A stretch of DNA of 64,000 nt from Streptococcus hyointestinalis (GCF_011039275.1 NZ_JAAKGB010000001.1:1364001-1428000); one strand, 5' to 3'. Shown: positions 1 through 9,672, numbered from the stretch's first letter. Translations and numbers: made by a program. Notes: a model not told the origin generated them from the letters alone.

Positions 1-39
1 CGCCCAAAAAATAAAGGTCTATCCTCTCTACCGTTGTGT

Positions 40-52
40 TATAATAACACTA
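40..52 (+). promoter_or_regulatory. Extended -10 promoter directly abutting the DUF2974 start codon
   Basis: TATAAT at 40-45 with an upstream TG at 37-38 forms an extended -10 element. A start point seven bases further falls on the A of the ATG at 52. No Shine-Dalgarno-like run lies between them, so the message is predicted to be leaderless. No good -35 box is seen, which an extended -10 can tolerate. Confidence 0.6.
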
Positions 53-1719
53 TGAACATCGTGGATTACCTCAACCAGCATAGTAACACTAGCTTAAAAC
101 AGCGCCCTCTAAACGCTTTAGACATTGCCTGTCTGACGGAGATAAGCTATCTGACCTTTTCGGATAGTTTAACTTCTTCCTTTGAGCCACAAGAAGGCTT
201 GAGCTTACAGGACTTGGCACTTGCTTACCAAAAACGCCATAACAGAGAGCCTAAAGAACTCCTCATCGCTTATGAGGCTCGTGTTGATTTGCTACACCGC
301 TTGGCTACTAGTAAGCGCTTCAAAGACGTCATCGCTTTTGCCTATAGCGATTATTTTAGTGAGCAGGAGGAAACGCAGTTTGCTGCGACCAGCTTTTATC
401 TAGATGATAGGATTCTTGTCGTTTATCGTGGGACTGACAGCAGTGTCATTGGTTGGAAAGAGGATTTCAATCTCTCTTACATGGAGAGTATCCCATCACA
501 ACGCCTAGCTGCCAACTACCTCAACCTGCTAGCAGAAACGACTGATAGCTCTATCATTGTCTCTGGGCACTCTAAGGGTGGCAATCTAGCACTCTACGCC
601 GCTTGCTACTCTCAAGCTAAAGCAAACATCTCTGATGTTTACCTCTTTGATGCGCCAGGTCTCCAAGAACATCTAACCAAAAGCACTGCTTTTAAAGAAA
701 CCCTTCCTAAAATTCACGCTTTTCGTCCACAGGCGTCTCTGGTTGGCGTCTTGTTTCATCTGCCTGTAGAAACTGCTATTATCAAAAGCTATGGTATCAG
801 CGCCATGCAACACCTGCTTTTTCTCTGGCAAGTCGATACCAAAATGTGTTGCTTTGTCACCACAGACCATGCAACACCCAGCAGTCGCAAAATGCAGGCA
901 ATCGCTAATCTCTACCTAGCACAAGCCAGTAAATCCGACAATCAAACCGCTATTTCCTTTGTCTGGAAGCTCTTTTTCAAAAAAAGAGCTGATAAAGAGC
1001 CCTTTTCTGTGCGACTAAAAAATGTCTATTCAGCCATGACATCAAGCTCAAAAGTTGAGCGCCAAAGGCTTCTTGCTGTACTGTCTATCTTTTTTACCTC
1101 TTGGTACACCAGCGACATCGAGCAAGACCTCTCAGACCGCCAAAAACTAAAACCACGCCGCATGTTTCTAAAGTTCTTTTACCTGCCTGAACAGCTCGCC
1201 AGCAAATCCCCTTATCTCGGCTTGGTCACTATCGCTTTTCTGCTCTGGGGCGCTTACTTTTTCCTGCGCAATCAAGAGCTGAATCTGCTGGTCTTTTCTA
1301 GCCTTTATTTGCTTGCATTACTAGTGACTGGTATCACAGCCTTCAATCGCTGGTTAAAAGCACCAAAGCGTCTGTCTTTTGATTATCTTCCAGGGATTTA
1401 CAGTATCGCTACCATCGTCCTAACCATCCTACACACGCAGAAATTCTCTGAAATTTTGCCACACTCCATGCTTGGCTTTCTCCTTTTACTCATCGCCAAA
1501 CTCCTCTTTCAAGCCTACCACATCAAAGCTTACTTTCCCGAGTTTAGCAAAGCGCTAAATATCATCAGCCTTCTAGGTGTCGTCTTTGTCCTTATGGCTT
1601 ATCATTTCCCTAGTCTGATGGCATTTATCACCAATCAAGGGCTAGCCTGTCTTTTTCTCTATAAGATGATTTTGATTATCACACTGACTTATCGCTCTTT
1701 TAGAGCGAGGCAAAGATAA
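52..1719 (+). CDS. DUF2974 (Mbeg1-like) lipase-fold protein with C-terminal membrane domain
   Basis: Predicted alpha/beta-hydrolase-like protein of 555 aa. The nucleophile-elbow signature GHSKGG lies near residue 171, as in the DUF2974/Mbeg1-like family; substrate and physiological role are unknown. After about residue 385 there are roughly six hydrophobic segments, so the C-terminal third is probably in the membrane. The ORF is open from a TTG at 34, but the ATG at 52 is preferred because an extended -10 promoter ends just before it and the family start is expected there. It is a single-gene unit, closed by a bidirectional terminator shared with dnaD. The family assignment rests on the elbow motif and overall layout. 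Confidence 0.8.
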   Translation: MNIVDYLNQHSNTSLKQRPLNALDIACLTEISYLTFSDSLTSSFEPQEGLSLQDLALAYQKRHNREPKELLIAYEARVDLLHRLATSKRFKDVIAFAYSDYFSEQEETQFAATSFYLDDRILVVYRGTDSSVIGWKEDFNLSYMESIPSQRLAANYLNLLAETTDSSIIVSGHSKGGNLALYAACYSQAKANISDVYLFDAPGLQEHLTKSTAFKETLPKIHAFRPQASLVGVLFHLPVETAIIKSYGISAMQHLLFLWQVDTKMCCFVTTDHATPSSRKMQAIANLYLAQASKSDNQTAISFVWKLFFKKRADKEPFSVRLKNVYSAMTSSSKVERQRLLAVLSIFFTSWYTSDIEQDLSDRQKLKPRRMFLKFFYLPEQLASKSPYLGLVTIAFLLWGAYFFLRNQELNLLVFSSLYLLALLVTGITAFNRWLKAPKRLSFDYLPGIYSIATIVLTILHTQKFSEILPHSMLGFLLLLIAKLLFQAYHIKAYFPEFSKALNIISLLGVVFVLMAYHFPSLMAFITNQGLACLFLYKMILIITLTYRSFRARQR

Positions 1720-1748
1720 AAGCATTTGGAAAACTCCAAATGCTTTTT
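1717..1748. terminator. Bidirectional intrinsic terminator between DUF2974 gene and dnaD
   Basis: A perfect 10-bp stem (1721-1730 with 1735-1744, loop AAAC) is flanked by an A-run and a T-run, so it can end both convergent genes. The T-run touches the dnaD stop codon. Confidence 0.9.
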
Positions 1749-2436
1749 AATCATCCATCCAAAGATTGTTAATAGCAGATAAAAAGTCGTCTGAGATGGG
1801 CACTTCCTTTGTCTGCTTATTTTCACGCTCATTCAAGCGCTCCTTGACTTGGCGGGCAGTTCTGAGATTGTCATGTCGCCAATTGCGCAGAATAGCGTTG
1901 ATGTATTTGAAGTTGGTTTTTCCATTGAGAACAGCCTCACGAAGCGCCAAGCGAATAACCTCAGGCTCTGTATTGTCCTCGTCAATGGTCTTTTGCAATT
2001 CCTCAATCTCAAAGGGACTCAAGAAACGCCCGAGCTCACGCTCAAAGTCACTAACCAAATCTTTAAAGGCATTGCTAGGTGTTTGAGGCAGGCTCTCCTC
2101 TGCTACTGTGTCCTTTTTTGTGAGGGCGTCTAGCTTGTCAAGCGCTGGACTAGCGTCAAAAATCACCTCAATCTCGCCCGCCATATCAATGGTCTTAGTG
2201 TCTAGCAGCCCTTGACTAGTAAGGTTACTAATCATGCGATTGACATCGCTCAAGGACTTGCCAAGGGCGCTAGCAATCTGACTCGGTGCTAAATCATCGA
2301 GCTTGGTTGTATTTTGCAAAAAGAAAAATTGCCAAACCAAAAACTCCTCGCTTGAGGTAAAGAGTTCACTATAGTGAAACAATAAATCACTCGGTAAGAC
2401 AAGATTACCATGACGAAAGTACTCTAAATAACTCAT
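1747..2436 (-). CDS. dnaD: DnaD-family primosomal replication protein
   Basis: 229-aa protein with the two DnaD parts. The N-terminal winged-helix domain (about residues 1-100, beginning MSYLEYFRHGNLVLP) and the C-terminal DnaB2/DnaD domain (about 125-205, with a KTNFKYINAILRNW segment close to the family YxxxIxxxW signature). In Firmicutes DnaD helps load the replicative helicase at oriC and during restart. The gene sits 9 bp downstream of metA on the same strand, so co-transcription is likely. The start is the only sensible Met for the domain. Confidence 0.9.
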   Translation of the reverse strand: MSYLEYFRHGNLVLPSDLLFHYSELFTSSEEFLVWQFFFLQNTTKLDDLAPSQIASALGKSLSDVNRMISNLTSQGLLDTKTIDMAGEIEVIFDASPALDKLDALTKKDTVAEESLPQTPSNAFKDLVSDFERELGRFLSPFEIEELQKTIDEDNTEPEVIRLALREAVLNGKTNFKYINAILRNWRHDNLRTARQVKERLNERENKQTKEVPISDDFLSAINNLWMDD

Positions 2437-2445
2437 AAATCCTCT

Positions 2446-3390
2446 CTACAAACAGGCATAGTAAGTGTAATCATCGTTTAGCTCTTCTAAACGATAAGGG
2501 GTTTCTTGATAAACCGCATAGTTAATCCAATTACTAAAGAAAGTCGCAGCAGGCAGATTCCAGCACATCTGTGGTCTTTTGGTCGGGTCATCATCTAGAA
2601 AATAGTGCTTAGGCACTTGCGGATGTTTTCCAGCTTTGAGGTCACGCTGATACTCTTTTTCTAGCGTATCACGGTCATACTCCAAATGCCCAAAACTGTA
2701 GACTTCCCGCAAATCCTTTGTCGCCAAAATGGACAAGCCAACTTCCTCTCCTGCTGCTAAAATGTCCAGTTGAGCTAAATCTTCTAAGCTCTCTTTGGTC
2801 ACCTCAGTATATCTGGAGTGTGGCGACTTAAAGCTATCATCAAACCCTCTCATTAAAGGATTGAGATGGTCTAAAACGTCCTGACGATAGATACCAGACA
2901 GTTTTTGAGGCATTAAAACCTTGTCAATGCCGTAATTGTAATACAAACCAGCCTGCGCTCCCCAGCAGAGATGAAGTGTGGAAAAGACATGTTTCTTACT
3001 CCACTTGAGAAGCTGGCACAGCTCCTGCCAATAATCCACTTCCTCAAAAGCCAAGGTCTCAACAGGTGCTCCTGTGATAATCATGCCGTCATAATAGCGG
3101 TTCTTGATGTCCTCAAAGGTCTTATAAAAAGTCTCCAAGTGCTCTGCCTTGGTGTTTTTTGAGGTGTGCGAGGACATGTAGAGCAAATCAATATTGATCT
3201 GTAAAGGGGTATTGGCTAAGAGGCGCAAAAGCTGGGTTTCGGTCGCTTCTTTTGTAGGCATGAGGTTGACAATCAAGACCTCAAGCGGACGAATGTCTTG
3301 GTGATTGGCACGCTTATCGTCCATCATGAAAACATTCTCAGAACGTAAAATATCTAGAGCTGGCAGTGCATTATCAATTTTGATTGGCAT
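2446..3390 (-). CDS. metA: Homoserine O-acyltransferase (MetA), methionine biosynthesis
   Basis: 314-aa MetA/HTS family protein that acylates homoserine in the first committed step of methionine synthesis. The family start [15 protein letters not shown], the catalytic Cys region [12 protein letters not shown] and the late HLEYD segment are visible. In many Firmicutes MetA uses acetyl-CoA rather than succinyl-CoA, so the acyl donor is not settled from sequence alone. Upstream, two MET-box-like palindromes suggest control by the LysR-type regulator MtaR/MetR of streptococci. Starts at ATG 3390 with a GGAGA ribosome-binding site. Confidence 0.95.
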   Translation of the reverse strand: MPIKIDNALPALDILRSENVFMMDDKRANHQDIRPLEVLIVNLMPTKEATETQLLRLLANTPLQINIDLLYMSSHTSKNTKAEHLETFYKTFEDIKNRYYDGMIITGAPVETLAFEEVDYWQELCQLLKWSKKHVFSTLHLCWGAQAGLYYNYGIDKVLMPQKLSGIYRQDVLDHLNPLMRGFDDSFKSPHSRYTEVTKESLEDLAQLDILAAGEEVGLSILATKDLREVYSFGHLEYDRDTLEKEYQRDLKAGKHPQVPKHYFLDDDPTKRPQMCWNLPAATFFSNWINYAVYQETPYRLEELNDDYTYYACL

Positions 3391-3426
3391 GAAAACATCT
3401 CCACTTCTATAATATCGTTATCCTCT

Positions 3427-3432
3427 ATTATA
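3427..3432 (-). promoter_or_regulatory. metA -10 candidate
   Basis: Minus-strand TATAAT at 3432-3427 lies 37 bp upstream of the metA start, between the gene and the two MET-boxes. A matching -35 is not obvious, which fits an activator-dependent promoter. Confidence 0.45.
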
Positions 3433-3443
3433 GAACATGGAGA

Positions 3444-3494
3444 TATAGGTTTCAATTATATATTTTCTTTAGTTAGATATAGTTATAAACTATA
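3444..3494 (-). promoter_or_regulatory. Two MET-box (MtaR/MetR) operators upstream of metA
   Basis: A 17-bp palindrome TATAGTTATAAACTATA at 3478-3494 matches, as I recall it, the streptococcal MET-box consensus TATAGTTtnaAACTATA. A second, weaker copy (TATAGGTTTCAATTATA, two mismatches) is at 3444-3460, with centres 34 bp apart. Both lie in the metA upstream region. The regulator itself is not in this window. Confidence 0.75.
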
Positions 3495-3497
3495 TGA

Positions 3498-4010
3498 TTA
3501 GTAGTGCATTAAGACTTTGTAGTCGTAATCACCGATAGCTTCACGTCCTTTAAGGTCATCAAGCTCAATCAAAAAGGCACAACCTGCAACAACGCCACCC
3601 AAGCGCTCAATCATCTCAATGGTTGCTTTGACAGTACCACCAGTTGCAAGCAAATCGTCAACGATAAGCACACGTTGACCAGGTTTGATAGCATCAGCGT
3701 GCATAGTGAGCGTGTCAACACCGTACTCTTTTTCGTAGTCAGCTGAGATAACCTCACGTGGGAGCTTACCAGGCTTACGCACCGGTGCAAAACCGACACC
3801 AAGCTCATAGGCAACAGGACAGCCAATGATAAAACCACGGGCTTCAGGACCGACAATCATATCGATTTCTTTGTCCGTTGCGTATTGCACAATTTCACGT
3901 ACAGCATAACTGTAAGCATTACCATCAGCCATCAATGGGCTGATATCACGAAATACAATCCCTTTTTGAGGATAGTCTTTAATAGAGGCAATGTAATTTT
4001 TTAAATCCAT
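3498..4010 (-). CDS. apt: Adenine phosphoribosyltransferase
   Basis: 170-aa purine salvage enzyme converting adenine and PRPP to AMP. The type I PRTase PRPP-binding motif is visible as [16 protein letters not shown] near residues 120-135. Upstream, [10 protein letters not shown] and [10 protein letters not shown] fit Apt. A longer open frame exists back to 4187, but the Met at 4010 has AAGGAA in front and gives the normal family length; the extra frame overlaps a pseudogene in another frame. The stop is only 3 bp from the strong MET-box, so metA regulation begins right after this gene. Confidence 0.95.
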   Translation of the reverse strand: MDLKNYIASIKDYPQKGIVFRDISPLMADGNAYSYAVREIVQYATDKEIDMIVGPEARGFIIGCPVAYELGVGFAPVRKPGKLPREVISADYEKEYGVDTLTMHADAIKPGQRVLIVDDLLATGGTVKATIEMIERLGGVVAGCAFLIELDDLKGREAIGDYDYKVLMHY

Positions 4011-4164
4011 TTCCTTACTTTCTAGGCTTTTACCAAAATATTTTTTACAGTCTATTATATCATAACTTTGAGTATTCGTACATGGAAAGTTACAGGTGCT
4101 CAGATTTTTCAAAATAGAAATGAGAGAGTTCAGCCTTAGCACATTTATCATCGATGTCTGTTTT

Positions 4165-4468
4165 CTAAACAGAGCTTGCTTCTTCACAATGGAGCGCTTG
4201 CTTTAAATCTTTGATGTACAATTTCTGTTGTTTTCGCAGATATGACCTGACAAAAGGTTTCAACAGGAGTTTTTTAGACACTATATTTTCGGTAAAATCG
4301 AGTGTTGTTCTATCTCCATGCGCATAAAACTTCCCTATCCAAGCTCCTTTCGATGATTTTTATATTTGCTAAGTCACTTCTCCAAGCAAAATTTGTTAAA
4401 TCTGTTACTTTATTCCATACTTTTTCTACTGGACATAAAAGAGTAACCTTTGTATGAGAAATCGCCAT
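4165..4468 (-). pseudogene. SRPBCC-family protein remnant (frameshift plus internal deletion)
   Basis: Minus-strand reading starts at ATG 4468 behind a strong GAGGAGG site and encodes MAISHTKVTLLCPVEKVWNK, typical of the first strand and helix of polyketide-cyclase/SRPBCC proteins. The frame then stops early. In another frame the C-terminal part resumes (GAWIGKFYAHGDRTTLDFTE, then a Lys-rich final helix) and ends at 4165. About a third of the usual ~145-aa protein, the central strands, is missing, so both a deletion and a frameshift occurred. No function is expected. It fills the otherwise gene-free gap between apt and the acetyltransferase. Confidence 0.75.
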
Positions 4469-4541
4469 GGCAACCTCCTCTCAAAAATGAACCATTTTAC
4501 TCTTTTCTTTTATGACATTAGACTAAATGCCGGTAACTGCT

Positions 4542-5120
4542 TTAACTCCTATCAACATCATTTGGAATGTCCTTGATGACTTTTGCTGGAATGCCACCGA
4601 CGACGTAGTTAGAAGGGATGTCTTTGGTAACAACTGCTCCTGCTGCGACAACGACATTGTCTCCAATAGTCACTCCTGGTAAAATCGTAACGTTACCACC
4701 AATCCAGACGTCATTACCAATAGTGATAGGCTCTGCAATGCCCAGCTTTTCCCTGCGCCCAGCAGGCGACAAAGGGTGCCCAACGGTAGTAATCAAGGTG
4801 TTTGGTCCAATCATGACATTGTTGCCGATGGTCACAGGGGCAATGTCCAAAATCACACCGTTATAGTTGATTAAAAAGTCATCTCCGACATGGATATTTT
4901 TGCCGTAGTCACAGTTAAAAATCGACAAAATCTGCGGATTTTTCCCCGCTGAGCCAAGCAAGTCCACAATCGCCTTGTGGCGTTCGCTAGTCTCTAAAAC
5001 GCTAATGCTGTTGAGTTTTTGACAGCCCACAACAGCCTGGAGTTTACGTTCATTGACCGCCTCATCTGTAAAGCGATAAGGCAGTCCTGCTTCTAGTTTT
5101 TCAAGTTCAGACATGGTCAT
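4542..5120 (-). CDS. Sugar O-acetyltransferase, LacA/Maa hexapeptide family
   Basis: 192-aa left-handed beta-helix acetyltransferase that probably moves acetyl from acetyl-CoA to a sugar hydroxyl. The N-terminal maltose-acetyltransferase cap (residues 4-60) precedes hexapeptide repeats such as IGNNVMIGPN and IGNDVWIGGNVTIL. The catalytic His lies in TTVGHPL and the C-terminal VVGGIPAKVI is typical. Its ATG overlaps the recJ stop as ATGA, with AAGGAGG 10 bp upstream, so it is the last gene of the miaA-recJ operon and likely translationally coupled. The physiological sugar cannot be told from sequence. Confidence 0.9.
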   Translation of the reverse strand: MTMSELEKLEAGLPYRFTDEAVNERKLQAVVGCQKLNSISVLETSERHKAIVDLLGSAGKNPQILSIFNCDYGKNIHVGDDFLINYNGVILDIAPVTIGNNVMIGPNTLITTVGHPLSPAGRREKLGIAEPITIGNDVWIGGNVTILPGVTIGDNVVVAAGAVVTKDIPSNYVVGGIPAKVIKDIPNDVDRS

Positions 5121-7336
5121 AGGTTTTCGTCCTCCTTGTCATGTGTGAAATAGTCGTAAATCTCTCTTGGCGTTGCAAGCGCCATCAACTCTTGAAAGGC
5201 GACCTGTTTTTTCAAGTCTTGGTAGATGGTGCTCTCTGAAATCTCACGTTTTTGGGCGTCTTTATTGACCGTCATCACGCCGTCTGTAATGTTGACAAAC
5301 TGCAACTCTTCAAAGATTTGAATCATTTTGATGAGTAAGATGTCTTGGATTTTAAGGTAATGGCTGAGCTCACCCAGCTTATAGCGCACGTCAAACTCTG
5401 GAAATTGATAAATGGTCTTATAGAGCTTAGCAAATTGCTCATGTGTACCAAATCCTGTCAGGTAGTAAGGTTTTGCGATAGCATTTTTAAAATAAACCGC
5501 CTCAAACGCATGGCTTCTAAAGAGCTGGCGTAAATCCTCCTCACGCTCTGGCACTGCCTCAACTGCAACCAGACTGCTCTCTGGCTGCTCAAAAATATCT
5601 GGCACGCCCTCTGGAATCATCGCTGTCTTTGCCCTACAATCAATGAGCTGCAAGCCATTGACACGAGCGTCGACCAGCATGAGCTGAAGAGTGGTCTTAC
5701 CATTCCATTCATTGATAGCCAGTGTCACAGCTAGCTCTAAGTGCTGTGCCTGCTGAAAATCAAGCAGGCGACTGCCTTGATGAAAGGCAACCAAGTCATA
5801 AGACACACCGTCTTGCGAGAGCTTGAGTTTTAGGTGGGCATTGTCTTGCCCCATAGTTCTGGCTTGCTCAACCGTGATGTCCTTTAGCCAAAAGACAGGC
5901 TTTGGATTGTCCATACCAAAAGGTGCCAAGGTGTTGATGTCTCGGATAAGCTCGAGATTAAGCGACTCAAAACGCAACTCAGCGTCCAGCTGCAGGGCTT
6001 TCTTTCGAGACATATCCAGATGATTGTCCGAAATGTAGCGGATAAGCATCTCCTCAAGAGCTGATAGCTTGTCCACTTCTAGAGTCATGCCGGCAGCTCC
6101 GCTATGCCCGCCAAAGGCAACAAAAAGCTCACGATGCCCATCAAGCGCCGCAAAAATATCCAGCGCCTCAACGCTTCTAGCGCTTCCCTTAGCCTTGCCA
6201 TCGTCAATGGTCAAGACAATAACTGGCTGCGCGATTTTCTCTAAAATACGCCCTGCGACAATGCCCAAAACACCTGGGTGCCAGCCCTCTTTTGCTAGGA
6301 CCTGCACTGGTTTTGTCAAGTCCACCATATCCATAGCTTCATTGTAGATGGTCTGCACGAGCGCTTTACGCTCTTCGTTTTTAGCGCCAATCATCTTGGC
6401 AATGTCAGCCGCTTCCTCGTCGTCAAAGCCCGTTAACAGCTCAATGGCAGGGTTAGGGTCATCAAGGCGTCCAAGGGCATTGAGTTGCGGTGCAATTTGA
6501 AAACCAATCGTCTCCTCATCAACCTCCTCTGGGCGGACAGAGGACTGTCTGAGGAGCTCTTGTAAGCCCATGCGCTCGGTAGTTTTTAAGACCTGCAAGC
6601 CCATTGCCACCAACTGGCGATTTTCATCTGTCAGGCTGACCATATCCGCAATTGTCCCAATGGCAACAAGGTCTAGAAGCTCCATTGGTACTGTCTCTAA
6701 AAGAGCGCAAGCCAGCTTAAAGGCAACACCGCACCCTGCTAGATAGGAAAAAGGATAGTTTCCTTCTGGATGTTCAGGGTGCACGATGGCATAAGCTTCT
6801 GGCAATTCTTCTGGCAAGCTATGGTGGTCTGTGACAATCACATCCACACCCTGCTCCATAGCGTAAGCAATCGCTTCGTGCCCAGCAACGCCATTATCAA
6901 CCGTTAAGATGAGCGAGATAGCCTGTTGCTCAATGAAATACTTGTAGACACTTTGATTGGGACCGTAGCCATCTGTAAAGCGATTGGGCAAATAGACCTG
7001 AACCTCGGCACCTAGCATTTCAAGTGCTTCTTTGGCGATAGAGGCTGATGTCATCCCGTCAGCGTCATAGTCTCCGTAGATGAGGATCTGCTCGCCATTT
7101 TCAATAGCCATACGCAGGCGACTCACTGCCTTGTCCATATCATGCAGGAGATAAGGGTCATGCAGCTTTGAGATGTCAAGGGTCAAAAAGTCAGTCAGCT
7201 TCTCCTCACTATCAATGCCACGATTGTAGAGAAACTGACTCGTCGTCTCATCAAGCTTGTGCGCTTTTGCCAGCTCTAAAAAAGCCTCATCAGGCGTTTT
7301 CGGGTCAAATGCCCACTCGTATGTTGCTGAAATCAT
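5117..7336 (-). CDS. recJ: Single-stranded-DNA-specific exonuclease RecJ
   Basis: 739-aa 5'-3' ssDNA exonuclease of the DHH superfamily acting in recombination and mismatch repair. The DHH motifs are visible: YGDYDADGMTS (near 86), DNGVAGHEAI, TDHHSLPEELP (near 170), HPEHPEGNYPFSYLAG, and DHHA1 motif FGGHSGAAGMTL (near 405). The C-terminal extension after about 550 is the longer Firmicutes RecJ type. It overlaps both neighbours by 4 bp (ATGA), so it is firmly within the operon running from miaA. Confidence 0.95.
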   Translation of the reverse strand: MISATYEWAFDPKTPDEAFLELAKAHKLDETTSQFLYNRGIDSEEKLTDFLTLDISKLHDPYLLHDMDKAVSRLRMAIENGEQILIYGDYDADGMTSASIAKEALEMLGAEVQVYLPNRFTDGYGPNQSVYKYFIEQQAISLILTVDNGVAGHEAIAYAMEQGVDVIVTDHHSLPEELPEAYAIVHPEHPEGNYPFSYLAGCGVAFKLACALLETVPMELLDLVAIGTIADMVSLTDENRQLVAMGLQVLKTTERMGLQELLRQSSVRPEEVDEETIGFQIAPQLNALGRLDDPNPAIELLTGFDDEEAADIAKMIGAKNEERKALVQTIYNEAMDMVDLTKPVQVLAKEGWHPGVLGIVAGRILEKIAQPVIVLTIDDGKAKGSARSVEALDIFAALDGHRELFVAFGGHSGAAGMTLEVDKLSALEEMLIRYISDNHLDMSRKKALQLDAELRFESLNLELIRDINTLAPFGMDNPKPVFWLKDITVEQARTMGQDNAHLKLKLSQDGVSYDLVAFHQGSRLLDFQQAQHLELAVTLAINEWNGKTTLQLMLVDARVNGLQLIDCRAKTAMIPEGVPDIFEQPESSLVAVEAVPEREEDLRQLFRSHAFEAVYFKNAIAKPYYLTGFGTHEQFAKLYKTIYQFPEFDVRYKLGELSHYLKIQDILLIKMIQIFEELQFVNITDGVMTVNKDAQKREISESTIYQDLKKQVAFQELMALATPREIYDYFTHDKEDENL

Positions 7337-8097
7337 TTGAAATTAAAGACCTTTCTGCTTAAAAAGTCAGCTGTTTTAGGAAAGAGCGTGTAGGCTTTGT
7401 GAGCGGCGTTTAAAAGCGGTGGCAGGTTAATTTCACGCTTGTTTTTACCAAGGTTCGCTATGATTTTGTCTGCCACCTGCTCTGGGCTCAGTGTAAAGCG
7501 CCCAACACTTTTGAGGTAATTGCCCGATGGGTCTGCTGTGTCAAAAAAGCCTGTGCTGATAGGACCTGGGTTGACCGTGGTCACGTAAACTTTTTTGTCC
7601 GCTAGCTCTAGGCGCAAGCTATTTGAAAAACCGATGACCGCAAACTTGCTTGCCGCATAGACCGAAGCCTTGCTCGTTGCCATCAACCCCGCCATACTAG
7701 CGATGTTGACAATATGCCCATGACCAGCCTGTGCCATCTTCTCACCGACAAGGCGAGAAAAGAGCATGACCGCAAAGGTATTGACCGCAAACATATCCCG
7801 AATCTCAGCGTCGGTGTAGTTTTCGTAGGTTTTAAAAGAGCCAAAGCCAGCGTTATTGATGAGAATATCAATGCGACCAAAGCGCTGATAGAGTTGCTCG
7901 ACTAGCTCTTCAACCTCTTTTTCATCTGTGATGTCGCAGCTATAAAGCGCTGTTTTGGCCCGCTTGCCGTAGAGTTTTTCCAGTTTTTTCTCATCACGCC
8001 CAAGCAGGATGAGCTGGTCACTGCTAGGGAGTTTTTCAACAATTGCCTGCGCTAAGCCGCCACTGGCTCCTGTTATCAGTATTACTCGCTCTGCCAT
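7333..8097 (-). CDS. SDR-family NAD(P)-dependent oxidoreductase (YqjQ-like)
   Basis: 254-aa classical short-chain dehydrogenase. The Rossmann motif TGASGGLA (residues 9-16), NNAGFG (near 82), the catalytic Ser in NIASMAG, and YAASKFA (the YxxxK pair, near 149) are all present, so the active site looks intact. Substrate unknown. Position between rnz and recJ is conserved in streptococci as far as I recall. Its start abuts rnz and its stop overlaps recJ by 4 bp. Confidence 0.9.
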   Translation of the reverse strand: MAERVILITGASGGLAQAIVEKLPSSDQLILLGRDEKKLEKLYGKRAKTALYSCDITDEKEVEELVEQLYQRFGRIDILINNAGFGSFKTYENYTDAEIRDMFAVNTFAVMLFSRLVGEKMAQAGHGHIVNIASMAGLMATSKASVYAASKFAVIGFSNSLRLELADKKVYVTTVNPGPISTGFFDTADPSGNYLKSVGRFTLSPEQVADKIIANLGKNKREINLPPLLNAAHKAYTLFPKTADFLSRKVFNFK

Positions 8098-9026
8098 TAG
8101 ATTGTAAACTCCTCTAAATCTCGAACGATGCGTGTCTCAGGGAAAATCTCTCTAGCGTCCGCTTCTAGCTGCCTGCAGTCTCGCCCTAAAAAGCGTGCAC
8201 TGACATGATTTAACAGCAAACGCTTGGCGAACGCTTCCTTAGCCACTTCAGCAGCTTGAGTAGCTGTCGAGTGCCCATGTGCTCTTGCGATTTTCTCATC
8301 ACCCTTGCCATAAGTAGACTCGTGGACGAGCACATCCGCTCCCAGACCCAACCGCACGCTAGCATTGGTCTTTCTAGTATCGCCTAAAATGGTAATCACC
8401 TTGCCCTTACGAGGCTCGGAAATATAGTCTTTTGCGATAATCTCACGCCCATCCTCTAGCGTCACGTTTTCGCCATTTTTAACCTTGCCAAATAAAGGAC
8501 CAAAAGGCACACCTGCCGCTTTTAGCGCTTCCGCATCCAGCGTTCCTTCCAAATCTTTTTGCATGACACGGTAGCCAATGCAAAAAATAGTGTGGTCAAG
8601 CGCCTCAGCATAGACAGTGAATTTATCCGTCTCCAAAACCTTACCCAAGCTGTCTTGAGTCAACTCATGAAAATGAATGTGGTAAGGCAGTCTTGAGCCC
8701 GACTGACGAAGACTAGTGAGGACATAGTTTTTAATCCCCGCTGGACCGTAGATGTCAAGGTCGGTCTGCTCTTCATTTGCCTGAAAGGCTCGGCTAGACA
8801 AGAAGCCAGGCAGTCCAAAGATATGGTCACCGTGCATGTGAGTGATAAAAATCTTGCGCACCTTGCGTGGTTTAATGGTCGTTTCTAAAATCTGATGTTG
8901 CGTCCCTTCGCCACAATCAAACATCCAGATTTCATTGATTTCGTCTTGGAGTTTGAGCACCAAGCTTGAGACATTGCGCGCCTTAGAGGGCTGTCCTGCT
9001 CCTGTTCCTAAAAATTGGATTTCCAT
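8097..9026 (-). CDS. rnz: Ribonuclease Z (tRNA 3' endonuclease)
   Basis: 309-aa zinc metallo-beta-lactamase-fold enzyme that cuts 3' trailers from CCA-less tRNA precursors. The zinc motif [14 protein letters not shown] is near residue 61; a second metal region includes GDTRKT and HESTYG near 215-230, and NHVSARF is near the C-terminus. The start [13 protein letters not shown] is the typical RNase Z start. This function is relevant here because the tRNA-Arg in this window lacks an encoded CCA. Confidence 0.95.
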   Translation of the reverse strand: MEIQFLGTGAGQPSKARNVSSLVLKLQDEINEIWMFDCGEGTQHQILETTIKPRKVRKIFITHMHGDHIFGLPGFLSSRAFQANEEQTDLDIYGPAGIKNYVLTSLRQSGSRLPYHIHFHELTQDSLGKVLETDKFTVYAEALDHTIFCIGYRVMQKDLEGTLDAEALKAAGVPFGPLFGKVKNGENVTLEDGREIIAKDYISEPRKGKVITILGDTRKTNASVRLGLGADVLVHESTYGKGDEKIARAHGHSTATQAAEVAKEAFAKRLLLNHVSARFLGRDCRQLEADAREIFPETRIVRDLEEFTI

Positions 9027-9027
9027 A

Positions 9028-9672
9028 TTAGTCCTTTCTGTCCTTGATGTAGAGGGTGGCTTGTTTGCCGTCTGATTGGTAATAACGCTGTCCGCTGTAG
9101 GCTTTTGCCAAGTCTAAAAGCTCTTCATGGTTAAAGCTTGTGATTTTTATCACATCATCTTCTAAGCGCAGCACTTGCCCTAAAAGACTGTCCTCTGGCG
9201 TTTCATCCGCTAGGACATTTTCAGAAAAATCTAGCGCTTCCATCATGATAGCGTCGTCTTTCACATACACTACATAATGCGGGAAAATCTGCGCAAGCTC
9301 AAGTAGCACAGCAGTCGAGATGTGCTCAGAGTTTTCGGAGAAAACCTGCGCCAGCTCTCTTTCTGAGACATAGGCAAAACCGTAGGACTTCCCAGATAAA
9401 TTCAAACGTACAAAAGGTTTTGCTTCTTCAAAATTAGGCTGACTCACAAAGAGCTTGAGTGCCTGTGACAAGTCAAAATAATAGTCCGTCGCTGCCTTTG
9501 GCGATTGCTTTTGGTAAATCTCAGCAAAGTAAGCGTTAATTACACTAGGCGGAGGGGTGATAAAAGTAAGCTTATCAGCGTCTGATAAGTTTTTTAGGCA
9601 ATTGGTCAGATAGACCTTATCAAGGCTTGTAAAGCCGCCATAGCGCAGCGCCAAGTCGATATAATCAGTCAT
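9028..9672 (-). CDS. Conserved streptococcal hypothetical protein between hflX and rnz
   Basis: 214-aa soluble protein, no signal peptide or membrane segment. I know it only as the conserved gene at this place in streptococcal hflX-rnz operons; some genomes carry misleading enzyme names for it. No catalytic motif is visible. It overlaps the hflX stop by 8 bp and ends 1 bp before rnz, so it is co-translated with RNA-maturation genes. Function unknown. Confidence 0.85.
   Translation of the reverse strand: MTDYIDLALRYGGFTSLDKVYLTNCLKNLSDADKLTFITPPPSVINAYFAEIYQKQSPKAATDYYFDLSQALKLFVSQPNFEEAKPFVRLNLSGKSYGFAYVSERELAQVFSENSEHISTAVLLELAQIFPHYVVYVKDDAIMMEALDFSENVLADETPEDSLLGQVLRLEDDVIKITSFNHEELLDLAKAYSGQRYYQSDGKQATLYIKDRKD

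Noticed and set aside
673..870. Minus-strand ORF within the DUF2974 gene, and similar antisense ORFs in recJ, gtf, uvrC and transfer genes
   Set aside because: Shadows of well-supported genes; no SD, no family features.
4011..4187. Longer Apt (229 aa)
   Set aside because: The added residues come from a second frame of the SRPBCC pseudogene; ATG 4010 gives normal length with SD.
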